Of a stretch of 64,000 nt of DNA, positions 55,501 through 64,000 are shown piece by piece. Origin of the DNA: Trissonchulus latispiculum (taxonomy: Eukaryota; Nematoda; Enoplea; Enoplida; Ironidae); assembly GCA_030248195.1 (NCBI GenBank), contig JASAND010019988.1, positions 1-64,000 on the forward strand, written 5' to 3'. The first letter of the stretch is position 1, and the number at the start of each line of letters is the position of its first letter. A program made the position numbers and the translations under genes. The notes beneath the pieces were generated by a model. It saw nothing but the letters and a program-made list of their open reading frames with translations, was not told where the DNA came from and ran no database searches.

Positions 55501-57892
55501 CCACCAAACGGTGACTTATTTTGGCTACCCCCACCAAACGAGGAGGGGGTATGCTTGTCGACCCCCCACCAAACAGGAGAACATTCGCGTATTGTGGGCG
55601 GAGCACCGTTACGCAATTCCAAGAAGTGAAGCCTTCTGCCTCTAGTGGCTTACTCTTCTACTTAAATATAGAAGAATTATGAACTCTTGCTTTAAGCTTA
55701 ATTTTTGTGATATACTCAACAGTTTTTCTTTTTTAGAGCAGCGAGATTGCCGGACGCATCGGACAGTGGCGCTGAAGGAGCGAGCTCTCAATCAAAGCAA
55801 GGAAGCCTTCATTCCGGACTGTCAGACTTCCAATGACAAACTCTACAGTAAAATTCAGTGTCATCTTGGCGCAAGTAAGCCAGATTAACAGTCGCACCTT
55901 AGCGGGCGTGAAAACTATAATTTAGCTTAAAAGAAACGTGTAATCGAAACATTTTTATGGAGGGAAGCTCCTGAACCTAACTTTCAATTTACAAAACTTA
56001 AACATAAAATCATTTTATTCAGAACGGACCATTCCAAGCAAATTCCCTTCTTCCAAATGTTCTGTTTTGACTGTGACTGTTACAATCCGACACATTTGAT
56101 TTAATTTTTTCTTGAATGTTTAATTCAATTTTGATTTCAGATTACTGTTGGTGTGTAAATGAGACTTCTGGAACTCCAATCCCCGGCACATCAACTCAGT
56201 ACACAAAGCCCAACTGTGACTCTGTGGAGAACATTCCGCCCAGAAACCTCAAACCTAGAAAAATTAAAAGTGTGTAAAACCAACTGGTTGTTACGTATGT
56301 ATATAGTTAGCTATTTTTTAAGAGTTCATTAATTTTTAATATCAATTCAATATTCAATTTAAATTTAATTTAGTATTTTGAATTAATATTATTAGGTATA
56401 TATATTTTTATTATTTACCTTTGTGGGTTTAAATAGATTTAATATTATATTTTATTTTCTTCAGAGTGCAATGACAGAAAGCGAAGACGGTTCTATCGTC
56501 GGTTGTATGCTGATCTGGAAAGTGGAATGGCATTAATGGTCAATTCGTAAGTTAGAACTATGTAACCAGCTAGTAAGAATGAAGAATATTACTTTACGTA
56601 GGATTACTTTTAATTTTAGTGTGACATTACACAAGTGAATCAAATTGTCTATAAATAACGTTTTTCCTGTCAAATTTTTATTTGTCTTTTAGCTGGCGAA
56701 TTTTCTAGTCAGTCCTTTCTTATTGTTTCAGCGAAGGCAATCTCACGATGAGTCGACGGGAACGAGCAGTTCGATGGAAGTTCAATCAGTTGGACAAAAA
56801 TCAGAACGGGGTATTTATTTAACAATTAACATACTGGTTATTAGATATGTATACTTTGTAGCACGGTTTTTAGTGCATTCACAGATTACGTTCATCGTGC
56901 GGGAAGCTGCGAGTGTAGCGCACGAGGGCTTCCCACCCGATGAATTTAAAAAACTGTGAATGCAAAACCGTGCTACAAAGTACTTGTACGAATAAGGCCC
57001 AAAACCATTGTCACCACGGTTAAAACCTCTAAAATGAATAAAATATTAATTTTACTGAGATAAGTACCCCGACTATATTTACCTAGTTTTCGTTCCAAAA
57101 ATGTGTACATCGTGTTTAAAAGTCATTAATATGCAAAAATATAACTTTTATCGAGATAAGATCAGGTACTGAAATTACGCAATCTCCGTGCTTATTTGTA
57201 GCACGCTGCACGATGCACGTCAGTGCGTGTTCTCATCTATATGTGGGAACTAATCTTCAGTTTAGAAAACTAGCATGAGTTATACAAAAGCTGTGGAAAG
57301 ACGCTAACAAATTGTCAAGGTTAAAAGATTCAGATTTCAGTTTCATGTTATTTTCCGTATTTCAGCGACTGGAACGAAAGGAATGGAAACCGTACAGAAA
57401 TGAAATGAAGTCCTGGAAGGGAGTAAAGCGGTGCGGCCGAAACTTCCTCCGTTACTGTGACACGAATCGAGACAGAAAGCTGAGTCTCCCAGAATGGATG
57501 CGATGCATGTTGGAAGGTAAAGAACGAAAAATTAGTAACATTCATGCATATTTGAGATTATTTGTAGGAAACAAACAAAAATGTACCAGAACATGAATTT
57601 ATTAGCTTACTCATTTTTTTGCGAAGGACCTAGCAGAGCAACAGGAGCACACATTGTGATTATCTTCTTGTTGCTTTCGGCAGACCGCTTAAACGTACGG
57701 ACATATTGAATTTGTATATGTACGTTCAGTGCTTGGCAGGGAATCTTTTGGAGGTTGTAATAGTTATTACTTTGACTATTTACTTTCTGTTGTTTTCTTA
57801 ATATTTCTGCTTTCATCTGTTTAGAAGGAATGGAGCGACGGCGACCCAGCGGGATTAATCCTTTCGAGCACATCCTGAAACCGGATAATTGA
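40232..57892 (+). CDS. SMOC: SMOC-like secreted modular calcium-binding protein (multi-exon gene)
   Basis: SMOCs are extracellular matricellular proteins of the SPARC family that modulate growth-factor signalling at basement membranes. The long model joins 40232-40537, 46297-46486, 46828-46943, 47157-47256, 53885-54094, 54711-54806, 55737-55874, 56141-56269, 56465-56546, 56732-56810, 57366-57516 and 57825-57892, about 554 residues, with all phases consistent. Order: hydrophobic leader, Kazal domain, thyroglobulin-1 (CWCV), a Ser/Arg/Pro-rich linker, a second thyroglobulin-1 (CWCV), then a SPARC-type EC domain with two EF hands. This is the SMOC order. A second EF-hand pair (49560-49796) with its own stop lies inside the gene and is phase 1-1, so it can be skipped, included, or used as an early end (~328 residues). 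The leader lies ~70 residues after the first ATG, so the true start is uncertain. Confidence 0.88.
42317..42485. repeat. Hairpin repeat ending in GGCCTTTTCGCGC
   Basis: GAGGCCTTTTCGCGCAGCGA at the left and TCGTGCGCGAAAAGGCCC at the right. The interior repeats GAGTTAAA and TTTAACTC words. ~170 bp, in the first SMOC intron. Confidence 0.8.
44475..44785 (+). repeat. tRNA-derived SINE-like remnant
   Basis: GGCCGAATGATTAATGCG (box A-like, near 44538) and GGTTGGAATCC (box B-like, near 44574) at near-tRNA spacing, followed by a GC-rich non-coding body. It resembles a tRNA-Ser/Leu-headed SINE. The open frames across it are by-products. Confidence 0.5.
45087..45650 (+). repeat. Polypurine (G/A) tract of ~560 bp
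   Basis: The + strand is overwhelmingly G and A, with G runs up to about 14 and a few AT patches. Non-coding. Potential for G-quadruplex or triplex structure is inferred. Confidence 0.85.
45710..46140. repeat. Inverted pair of ~190-bp units, one with a ribozyme-like core
   Basis: Two diverged copies face each other: AATAGGAAAATGTCAAAG…CACCCAGGAAATT at the left, and AAATTTCTGGGTGTCC…GAATAGG-type sequence inverted at the right. Such units with a hammerhead core are typical of Penelope-like elements or retrozymes; that identity is inferred. Confidence 0.6.
45773..45824 (-). ncRNA. Hammerhead-ribozyme-like motif (type I, minimal stem III)
   Basis: Read on the minus strand: CTGATGA (45817-45811), a stem II GGCACC-ACGTT-GGTTCC with one mismatch, GAAA (45792-45789), a 2-bp stem III (AC…GT), predicted cleavage after C at 45783, then GCG pairing with the CGC before CTGATGA and a further 3 bp across a bulge. 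All core nucleotides are present. Activity is untested. Confidence 0.55.
46297..46486 (+). CDS. SMOC: SMOC-like exon, Kazal/follistatin-like domain
   Basis: TTTTGTGTTTAG acceptor, phase 0; donor TCAG|GTTACA, phase 1. Six Cys in Kazal spacing with the signature CGSDGRTYNNLCEIKRAQC. Confidence 0.93.
46640..46720 (+). repeat. tRNA-like sequence with perfect box B
   Basis: GGTTCGATCCC at 46698-46708 inside a T-arm-like GGCGG…CCGTC. No clear box A or closed acceptor stem, so a SINE or tRNA relic rather than a tRNA gene. It lies in the intron between the Kazal and first thyroglobulin exons. Confidence 0.4.
46828..46943 (+). CDS. SMOC: SMOC-like exon, first half of thyroglobulin-1 domain a
   Basis: Phase 1 in, phase 0 out (CAG|GTAGAT). 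CKLERAFQSDLAKS…FIPSCEPTGTYSPIQ is the N-terminal half of a thyroglobulin type-1 repeat with Cys 1 and 2, and has one NSS sequon. Confidence 0.93.
47157..47256 (+). CDS. SMOC: SMOC-like exon, second half of thyroglobulin-1 domain a (CWCV)
   Basis: TTTTCTTTTTTAG acceptor. CHSATGYCWCVTPLGHPIPG and a C-terminal PKCDKY. The invariant QC and CWCV motifs are present. Ends in phase 1 (G|GTAAAC). Confidence 0.94.
47324..47733. mobile_element. Hairpin MITE, CAAGAGTACATAAT family (near-perfect arms)
   Basis: Arms of ~190 bp, with a loop of only about 30 bp around 47525. Landmarks: TCAAGAGTACATAATAACTA left, complement right, and GAGTGCTGGTACACAATTGT near 47570. In the SMOC intron. Confidence 0.9.
49560..49796 (+). 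CDS. SMOC: SMOC-like alternative exon, EF-hand pair a
   Basis: Acceptor TTTTGTTTTTAG, phase 1 in; donor ACA|GTAAGC, phase 1 out. EF1 loop DKNRNGKLSRRE after WKFNQL; EF2 loop DYNHDRKISRHE preceded by Cys, followed by WSMCLG. The core WKFNQLDKN is identical to EF-hand pair b (56732-57516). It lacks the N-terminal EC helix that pair b has. Confidence 0.85.
49851..49888 (+). CDS. SMOC: SMOC-like alternative terminal exon
   Basis: TTGTCTTGTCTTGCAG acceptor; phase 1 junction gives INNLKRVFADFIAK and TGA. Polyadenylation-type AATAAA sequences follow at 50031 and 50070. The 54-bp intron 49797-49850 has no stop and is a multiple of three, so the same stop is reached if it is retained. Confidence 0.6.
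49889..51404. other. Non-coding, downstream of the alternative SMOC end
   Basis: AT-rich with AATAAA words near 50031-50075. No exon or repeat family clearly recognised. Confidence 0.4.
51405..52575. repeat. 1.2-kb palindrome carrying family-A-like modules
   Basis: CTAAAGTCTGACCAAAATTC at 51405 is inverted at ~52556-52575; the turn is near 51,990. Each arm has ATTCGAAAGCTCTTATCGAG-type units followed by CTGAACAACTTTTG, which recall the internal units of nested family A. Confidence 0.85.
53432..53455 (+). CDS. Possible 24-nt SMOC microexon
   Basis: CTTATATTTGCAG|GAC…AAAG|GTAACG, phase 1 to phase 1, would add GLAFWSIK without breaking frame before exon 53885. Supported only by splice sites and phase. 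Confidence 0.3.
53885..54094 (+). CDS. SMOC: SMOC-like exon, linker region
   Basis: TTTTGTCTTAG acceptor, phase 1; donor G|GTAAGA, phase 1. Encodes a polar Ser/Pro/Arg/Gly-rich stretch (LSGPALPRRSRLAATLSES…). Locally GC-rich compared with its introns. Corresponds in place to the SMOC-specific region between the two thyroglobulin domains. Confidence 0.75.
54711..54806 (+). CDS. SMOC: SMOC-like exon, linker region
   Basis: GGTTTTTTAG acceptor; phase 1 in and out (A|GTCAGT). QLRGSSLRSSDHVDAVFG and TPPPDQEDF; no Cys. Confidence 0.72.
55122..55661. repeat. Foldback with ACCAAACGGGGACC array, copy 1
   Basis: GTGAGCCACTAGAGGGCTCC at ~55156 is inverted near 55635-55655. The centre repeats CCCC(A)CCAAACGGGG words on both arms. 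An outer AAGAGTGCGTAATTGCACTA end is seen on the left. In SMOC intron 54807-55736. Confidence 0.85.
55737..55874 (+). CDS. SMOC: SMOC-like exon, first half of thyroglobulin-1 domain b
   Basis: TTTTCTTTTTTAG acceptor; phase 1 in and out. QRDCRTHRTVALKERAL…FIPDCQTSNDKLYSKIQCHL carries Cys 1-3 of a second thyroglobulin type-1 repeat. Confidence 0.92.
56141..56269 (+). CDS. SMOC: SMOC-like exon, second half of thyroglobulin-1 domain b (CWCV)
   Basis: TTGATTTCAG acceptor. NYCWCVNETSGTPIPGTS and PNCD complete the domain, then a basic PPRNLKPRKIK tail. NETS gives a glycosylation site. The donor A|GTGTGT is the one that keeps phase; a GT two bases further is also possible. Confidence 0.92.
56465..56546 (+). 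CDS. SMOC: SMOC-like exon, N-terminal helix of EC domain b
   Basis: TTTCTTCAG acceptor. CNDRKRRRFYRRLYADLESG gives the amphipathic first helix of a SPARC-type extracellular calcium-binding domain. Donor TC|GTAAGT, phase 2. Confidence 0.85.
56732..56810 (+). CDS. SMOC: SMOC-like exon, first half of EF-hand 1b
   Basis: TTGTTTCAG acceptor. MSRRERAVRWKFNQLDKNQN then Gly at a GGG|GTATTT donor, phase 0. The intron splits the EF loop after its central Gly, whereas EF-hand pair a is intronless here. Confidence 0.88.
56848..56989. repeat. ~140-bp hairpin MITE in SMOC intron
   Basis: TACTTTGTAGCACGGTTTT at the left and AAAACCGTGCTACAAAGTA at the right, with an inner pair TCATCGTGCGGGAAGC/GCTTCCCACCCGATGA. 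Confidence 0.88.
57366..57516 (+). CDS. SMOC: SMOC-like exon, EF-hand 1b end and EF-hand 2b
   Basis: CGTATTTCAG acceptor, phase 0. RLERKEW completes EF1, then a Cys-linked EF2 loop DTNRDRKLSLPE followed by WMRCMLE. Donor G|GTAAAG, phase 1. Confidence 0.9.
57825..57892 (+). CDS. SMOC: SMOC-like terminal exon
   Basis: CATCTGTTTAG acceptor; EGMERRRPSGINPFEHILKP then DN and TGA at 57890-57892. Ends the long isoform. Confidence 0.88.
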
Positions 57893-59483
57893 TCTGCCCG
57901 CCTGCCAGAAACAGTTCCTTAAGAAGTTCCTTAAATTCCGGATTCATTGATCTTCTGACGAGCTTTACAAAGAAAATAGTATTATTTTGGCATATTATAT
58001 ATACGGTTGTTTCGTTTTTGTACTTACATTTTATCTAGTTTCAGTTTCAATTGCTACTATTGTTATTCCTCATAACAACGAAAAATATATACCAACAAGT
58101 ATGTAGATGGTGGTAACTTATATGCACCATTGTCAATTATCAGCTTACGCATGTAAATGTTTTTTGTACAAACGGGTAATCGTTTACATACTAATCATGA
58201 CTTGACCCTGTAGAAATTGTCAATATATATGCATAGTAATTATAATAGAATATTAATTATATTTTGTTAATTTTGTATAATGCTTACAAATTATGCAATG
58301 ATGTACGTGTGCACCTAATTTTCAAACAATTGTGTGTGTGTAATTTATGATTTTTATGTTACTCCTTACACTTTGTTTCGCTTATTGGATGGAAGAATTT
58401 AAAACTGTTTGAGGGAATTATCTTGCTTTCGAGCCGTCTTGATTTTTGATCTTAGAGATTTTATGTGTGGGACACTAGAGTCTGACCTAATTCGAAAATT
58501 CAGCAATGCAATCTTAGCAAGCTTACACTGAGCACCCTCATGAAGCCATAGCGCTTTTTCAGACGTCACCGCATGATTAAAAAATAATCAATTTGTCAAA
58601 TATTATATATCATTAAAAAATCAAAAATTATCGAAGAATAATAGCAAGAGATCCGTTTTAAGACACCCTACAATTAAAGCAACCTAATAACATATATAAC
58701 ACAAAACATGACTCAAGTTTGGTCTATTTGTTAATATATATCTATGACTCTAGTAAATTTTTGTGTGCTGTTATTGTACCGCCTTTGTGCCAATGTGATG
58801 TGTACTATAGATAGGTCTCATTGTGACAATGTACTTTGTAGAAATGGTGTTTTTCTTGTATTTTGTGTTCATTTAATAATTGTACAACTAACACTTTATT
58901 CAAGTGCTGTTTCAAAGACTGTTTTAGCGCTTGTTGTTGTTCATATTTGACTCTGATCGTATTGTTGGTTCTCGCTGTTTATGTGTATCATTCATTGTTT
59001 AGAGCTTGGTTTTAAATGCTTTTGTTTATTGGCAACTGCTTTCTTTTCTTTGCTTCCTAATTGTTGTTATTAAAAAGCACAAATCATGTGTTCATGAATT
59101 AGGAAATTAGGATGCTTACAGTCTTTTCAAGAAAGAGTGGAGTAGGATTTTAAAGCTGACTCGATCCTTTTCAAGAAAGAGAAGTAGTAAGCATGGGCAC
59201 AAATAGTATATCTGGTATTAGACTATTCGTCACGATTTGTGAGTTTTGTTCAAATAATTAGCGAATAATGCACGCAGAGCCGTAATCCCAGAGCGCCATC
59301 AAACTGCAATATCTATTGTCCCATTTTCCATCTGATCAACATAGGGGAATGGTCTCTAATCAATATGTGAATTCGTCGTCGCGCCGACCTGTGTCTGACT
59401 GGGCGGACTATCACCGGCCAGCCATTTTGGGCCGCTTAAACACTAGCACCAGGAGTCCATGATTTTCTCCTATACATATATTC
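57893..59483. other. SMOC 3' region and intergenic, no gene seen
   Basis: AT-rich, with TATATA-type patches. The short direct repeat TTTTCAAGAAAGAG occurs at about 59126 and 59168. No exon recognised. Confidence 0.4.
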
Positions 59484-60068
59484 GAAGAAGAGTGAGCCAC
59501 TAGAGGGCTCCTCTTCTTGGCATTGTGTAACGGTGTTCCGCCCACAATACGCGAATGTGCCCCCGTTTGGGGGGGGTAGCCAAGAGTGGTCCCCGTTTGG
59601 GGGGGGTCGCTGAAAGAGGTCCCCGTTTGGGGGGGGAGGGGGTCGCTCAAGCAGGCTAAGTTTTGGTCATTCTGATTGGCTGTTGGCGACCCCCCCAAAC
59701 GGGGGCCACTTTTTGTAACACCCCCCCCCCAACGGGGACCACTTTCAGCGACCCACCCCAAACGGGGACCCATTCTCGAATAGAACAAAAACTACCGTAA
59801 TCCTCTGCTCTAGTCCACACCAAACGGAGGGAGGTTTCTGCAATCTGATTGGCTGTTGGCTACCCCCCCCCCACCAAACGGGGACCTCTTTTTGGTTACC
59901 CCTCCCCACCAAACGGAGGGGGGTATGCGAATGCGATGTCGATTTGGTCGACCCCCCCCCAAACGAGGGAACATTCGCGTATTGTGGGCGGAGCACCGTT
60001 ACGCAATGCCAAGAAGAGGAGCCCTCTAGTGGCTTACTCTTCTTAATAATAGTGCAATTATGCACTCT
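59484..60068. repeat. Foldback with ACCAAACGGGGACC array, copy 2
   Basis: GAAGAAGAGTGAGCCACTAG at the left, inverted at 60020-60044; the right outer end TAGTGCAATTATGCACTCTT matches the left outer end of copy 1. Several CCCCC-ACCAAACGGGGACC units lie on both arms. Confidence 0.87.
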
Positions 60069-60085
60069 TGCTGGCAGCTTTAATA

Positions 60086-61597
60086 GGCCAATTCATGCTC
60101 CAACGCAGCAACGGACAATCAAAGAACGGCCGAACGGAGAAACGGAACAACAGAGAAACAGTTCAAAAAGAAGAGTATCATCGGTTCATGCTTATGTAAG
60201 CTGTGAACGCAGCAACGGCCAAACGGGCAAACGGATAAAAATATCAAGTTAAATTTTGTTTTCCTCAAACTTGTTCTGTAAGGTTTTATTCAGTTTTTCT
60301 TATGGTGGCGGTTTCCTTTTGTGTAAATTTGGACCTATAAGCTTCAATTTTTTATGAAAGTAGATGAAACTTTCCAAATATGCTATTTGGTGCTCTTTAA
60401 CATTCTGGGACCAGTCCCACATTTTTAGGTGAAAAGATAAGAAATTTTCGGTTTTTGGCATTATACTCTCAGCAGATAGTAGATAGATCAGATTGGTTGT
60501 TACGGATGGAAAGAGGGTACACAAACGAACATTTTTGCTGTTACAACCTTCGAGCTATCTCTAGTGGTTAAGTCAGTACACGCCAAAACAAATTTTGGGG
60601 TCAAAAAACGGCAATTTTGGAGGAAATCAGTGTTTTCAAAATTACTGCCAAATTGTACGGACAATTTTGTTTGTTTATACTCAATCGATACGGGGTCTAA
60701 TTGCCAATTTTATCAATGTCTGTTAGCTGGGATTCGTTGCTTTAAGCTAGAGATTTGGCCGAAAAACCATTTTGGCAAAACTGCGATTATTTTATTTTGA
60801 ACATCGATTTCTCAAAAACTGCCCAATGGATTTGCCTGATTTTTGGCTGGATGAAAATTCTCCCTATTGCGGAGGGACGTTTTTCTTGGTTTGAGCTAAA
60901 ATATCTCCAGTTGCGAGAAAACTGAATATAAAGTTGCCAAATTTCGTGTCATCGCACATATGACGGATTATCTGGAGTATTTAGGCTTGTTGAGCCATAT
61001 CCAAAAAGGTCCCTCAGCCCATGTCCTTCACATCATGTCACAAGAAAAAATATTGGCCGATTCCACAGTTTTGAGAAATCGATGTTCAAAATTTTTTGGT
61101 CTGTATTCAGCCTATCAGATGTCAGCATGCCAGAACATTTTTGCTAGTTTCGCAAGCTCATATGAATGTACAGGTTATTATAAGCTTTACTATAAAGCTC
61201 TTTTCAACTCCCAAAATTGCGAGTTATAGCATTTCAAAAAATCACCACAAAAGCACTGCACAAAAGGATACACCACCTTATACTAAATTATTCAATAACA
61301 ACTTCCTGGCTCTATTGTGAAAAACTACAACAAATTTTTAGTTCTGGAAAAATAATCGATTTTTAAATAATTAACATTATTTTCGTATATTTCTCCGTTC
61401 GTCCGTTTGTCCCCTTCTCACTTGCTCCGTTTCTCCGTTTAATCCGAAGCGTGGATTATGCAAACAATAGAAGGTTGAATCTCCGTTTCCCCGTTCTCTG
61501 CTAGTCTGTTGCTCCGTTCAAGCATGAACCGGGAAAACGGAGAAATATTGCACTGTTTCCGTTCGTCCGCTTCTCCGTCGCAGCACGAACTGGTTAT
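60086..61597. mobile_element. ~1.5-kb element with inverted ends rich in ACGGAGAAACGG
   Basis: The left end (60086-60240) repeats AACGGAGAAACGGA-like words; the right end (61385-61597) repeats their complement TCCGTTTCTCCG. Termini GCCAATTCATGCTCC… and …GCAGCACGAACTGG are inverted relatives. The interior has no recognisable protein. Confidence 0.6.
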
Positions 61598-62184
61598 AAC
61601 CGACCTTAGGTTATACTAGTCGTCAGCTAATCTCTTACAGCACAGCTGTAGAATAGCTAACACCAAGTTAAGCTACCACCGAGCTTAGTCCGATTTGACG
61701 CAATTAGGTGTTTAACTACACGATTTTCAAAAAAATTAGAATATCTTCTTCTTTTCTTCAGTTTACAAAATAGGTGCTATTTTACATACTTTGTGAAAGG
61801 TTCAGCATAGATTTCATAGTGTTGAAAAAGTTGCATTCTTACATCCCGGCAGGTCAACAACACTGTTTAAATCCTACTCCATTACTTCTCTGTGAATCTT
61901 CAAGGGATGAAATCCCTGCCGCTTTCCCCAAATAAAGTACCTTCCTACCTATTTCAGCTATCTTTCCGCAGCTACGCAGCACTTTATACCACCGCAAGTG
62001 CTTTAATTAGGAGCACAACAAATGATGCAGTACAGAGAATACAACATGGACAGTAAATTCAAATCAAGCAGTCAAGAACAAAACAGGCTAGTAGTACCAG
62101 TACGTTACATTTCAAACCTAGGTAAATTAAAATATGTGCTTCAATCGATAAGATTATTTCCACAGTGTTTGCCCAGCTGGCAGT

Positions 62185-62403
62185 CTACTGGTATTTCTTT
62201 AACGTCCTAACTCGTTCGGGTACAGGTGGGTGGGAGTGGTGCCAGGCGGAGTAGAGCCAGTCGTCCACGGGAAGGCTCAGGTTATCCTTGCCCAGCTTTA
62301 TCAGAGAACTGCAGAGAAGGCGCGCATAGCCCAGTTCAGCGGCGAATCGGTCAGCCTGGAACTCCATGCGACGGGTCAGGGCGGTCAGGACAAAGGATAA
62401 GAT
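62185..62403 (-). CDS. ZMPSTE24: CAAX prenyl protease 1 (ZMPSTE24/Ste24), last exon
   Basis: ZMPSTE24 is a multipass ER/inner-nuclear-membrane zinc metalloprotease that trims CAAX-prenylated proteins, including prelamin A in vertebrates. On the minus strand an acceptor (CTGTCTAG) ends at 62404, then [20 protein letters not shown] runs on to a conserved C-terminus with [21 protein letters not shown] and [11 protein letters not shown], stop at 62187-62185. The Glu of MEFQAD is the third zinc ligand; the HExxH motif is in an earlier exon not seen here. The exon boundary just before LSF also fits the family. The C-terminal KKYQ is a KKxx-type ER-retrieval signal. The preceding exon was not found between 62404 and 64000, so the intron is long or the exon is missed. 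Confidence 0.93.
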   Translation of the reverse strand: MLSFVLTALTRRMEFQADRFAAELGYARLLCSSLIKLGKDNLSLPVDDWLYSAWHHSHPPVPERVRTLKKYQ

Positions 62404-63570
62404 CTAGACAGGATAAAACAAATATCAAACCATGTGTACATGGCCTATATACAGTGTATGAATACGGACATCCCTAACTACTACTACACATGTATAAAAA
62501 CAGACGTGACTAAATACTCACTTAATAACATTTTCTCACTAAAACAATTCTTGCTAAAGCAGTTCCCCCTAAGCAATTCACACAATGTCACTCAAAAGGT
62601 AATTGCCCTCTTGTGGGTTCTGGAGGACGACACTGCCTCAGTGATTTTGTGGACAACGCTAGAGGACAGTTCATTCGCTATGCTTCCATTCATCCAGGTT
62701 TTTTGGCCTTGCATTTAAAACCTGTTTTGTTGGGGGGTTTTTAAATGGCTTTAACAAAGGAATTGTTAGGGTTTTAATAAAAACTTGGTTTGGAAACTTG
62801 GTAAATTTGGTCGAACCCTAAGACCCACCCCGCGCGGCCCCAAGCTCTGTGCGATCACCACAAGCGCTTTATAAATACACCAAAACCAGAAACAGAAAAA
62901 AGTAACCGCGAGCACCTCCATCTTCAGTATAAAAAGCAAACATGAATTGGAATTTAATCAACAATCAGATCAGACTGATCAGACCAAACCCAAAGCCAAA
63001 CGCGACCTAGAGACGCTGATACAGATAGACCAAGACAGAGACAGAAAGCAACAGATCCGCTTAACCTAAATAAATGAACAGTAGTAACGCTTTGATACCG
63101 TTTGTAAACAGACTTCAGTAGTGTAAACTATTGGTAACAATAGGTCACAAAATCACTGAGATTCACTCAGATGAAATGTGAACTCTTGTGTCCAACTCTC
63201 CGTCCACCCCTACCCACCACCCTTGACATAGACAATAATACCTGATTCAAATAACTGATATAAATATGAAAAATCAGTATTAACCTCATCACTGAGATTA
63301 TTCCTAAGTTTACAGTTACCCAATTTAACCCACCCGTCCCTCACCACTCCGTCCTCTGTGCCACCTGTACTCCCCTTCTCTGCAGTCTATTTCTCCTTAT
63401 AGGCTCCGGTCTGGTCGGCAGCGATCACAACCTTAGGGAAGTAAGACTAGGGGGAAAATGCCCTCGACGGGCAACCAACTTGGTAGAATAGGGAAAGACT
63501 TGAATGTTAAATACACGGTGCATGGTTACAACTGAGATTCTGCTGAAGCGGAAAAAATGCTGTTTCTCAG
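62404..63570. other. Presumed ZMPSTE24 intron or intergenic
   Basis: No confident exon. A short minus-strand stretch at 63402-63458 (SYFPKVVIAADQTGAYKEK, then stop) follows a good ATTTTCCCCCTAG-like acceptor and could be the last exon of another isoform or gene; this is weak. Confidence 0.35.
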
Positions 63571-63770
63571 CGACTAAAATGACAGAAACCAGCTTTGTGC
63601 GCCGAATAGGGAATCTACTCGGCGACTAAAATGAAAGAAACCAGCTTTGTGCGCCGAATAGGGAATCTACTCGGCGACTAAAATGAAAGAAACCAGCTTT
63701 GTGCGCCGAATAGGGAATCTACTGGGCGACTAAAATGAAAGAAACCAGCTTTGTCGCCGAATAGGGAATT
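63571..63770. repeat. 52-bp tandem repeat, about four copies
   Basis: Unit CGACTAAAATGAAAGAAACC…GAATCTACTCGG recurs at 63571, 63623, 63675 and 63727 with very few changes. The last copy is slightly shortened. Confidence 0.93.
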
Positions 63771-64000
63771 CCCTCCTTCCGCCCTATTCGCGCGAACTTA
63801 TCGTCTTTCGGGAGGAAATATATAGGCAATTATTCTGTTAGGAACTGCAAACGTAAGCATTGCGCTCAATATGACATTTCCCGTACCGGTTGCGTGGAGG
63901 CTAGGGCTGGGGTGGCGCTAGATTAATTTCTTTTTGAGCTACCTGATCCGTAAATATTTTATGCACACAACCGCTAGCAGGACCAACAGAAAGCAACAAT

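Noticed and set aside
59411..60065. Gly/Pro-rich frames with TGT/PPQ repeats on both strands
   Set aside because: Translations of the ACCAAACGGGG array in a foldback.
62601..62715. Open stretch WVLEDDTASVILW… on +, also open on -
   Set aside because: Not similar to any part of ZMPSTE24 known to precede the last exon; open on both strands, so evidence is weak.
63402..63458. Possible minus-strand terminal exon ending GAYKEK
   Set aside because: A good acceptor and 19 codons only; no family match and no partner exon in the window. Mentioned but not called.

Overview
The window comes from an animal nuclear genome. It has GT-AG introns with consistent phases, metazoan-specific protein families and abundant foldback or MITE repeats. 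The phylum cannot be fixed from sequence alone; a non-vertebrate metazoan is likely. Four protein-coding loci are supported. (1) A compact prominin-like five-pass membrane glycoprotein on + (about 5,649-28,544, at least 15 exons). (2) A divergent small Maf bZIP factor on +, with a single coding exon (34,298-34,726). (3) A SMOC-like secreted matricellular protein on + (about 40,232-57,892) with Kazal, two thyroglobulin type-1 and SPARC-type EF-hand modules, plus a second EF-hand module that forms an early 3' end inside the gene. (4) The last exon of the CAAX prenyl protease ZMPSTE24/Ste24 on - (62,185-62,403); the rest of that gene lies beyond the window or was not recognised.

Most other sequence is repetitive. 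Positions 1-5,600 hold a 3.4-kb foldback element, a CTGGAAA simple array, a ~430-bp MITE and G/C-run mosaics. The 10.6-kb prominin intron 15,507-26,108 is almost entirely one element that carries nine further elements nested inside it. All ten copies, from three related families, can be parsed like brackets. Further foldbacks lie at 13,570-13,947, 38,070-39,486, 51,405-52,575, 55,122-55,661 and 59,484-60,068. A hairpin-MITE family with CAAGAGTACATAAT ends occurs at 27.7, 30.2, 32.5, 35.0 and 47.3 kb.

The points most worth a second look are: the nested-element grammar and its single reused insertion site; the alternative EF-hand terminal exon of SMOC; a hammerhead-ribozyme-like core on the minus strand near 45.8 kb in a SMOC intron; the unusual basic region of the small Maf; and the short-loop prominin whose PPxY motif is created by splicing. 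The three complete genes are not functionally linked in any way visible here. No CRISPR, rRNA gene or intact transposase/reverse-transcriptase ORF was recognised.
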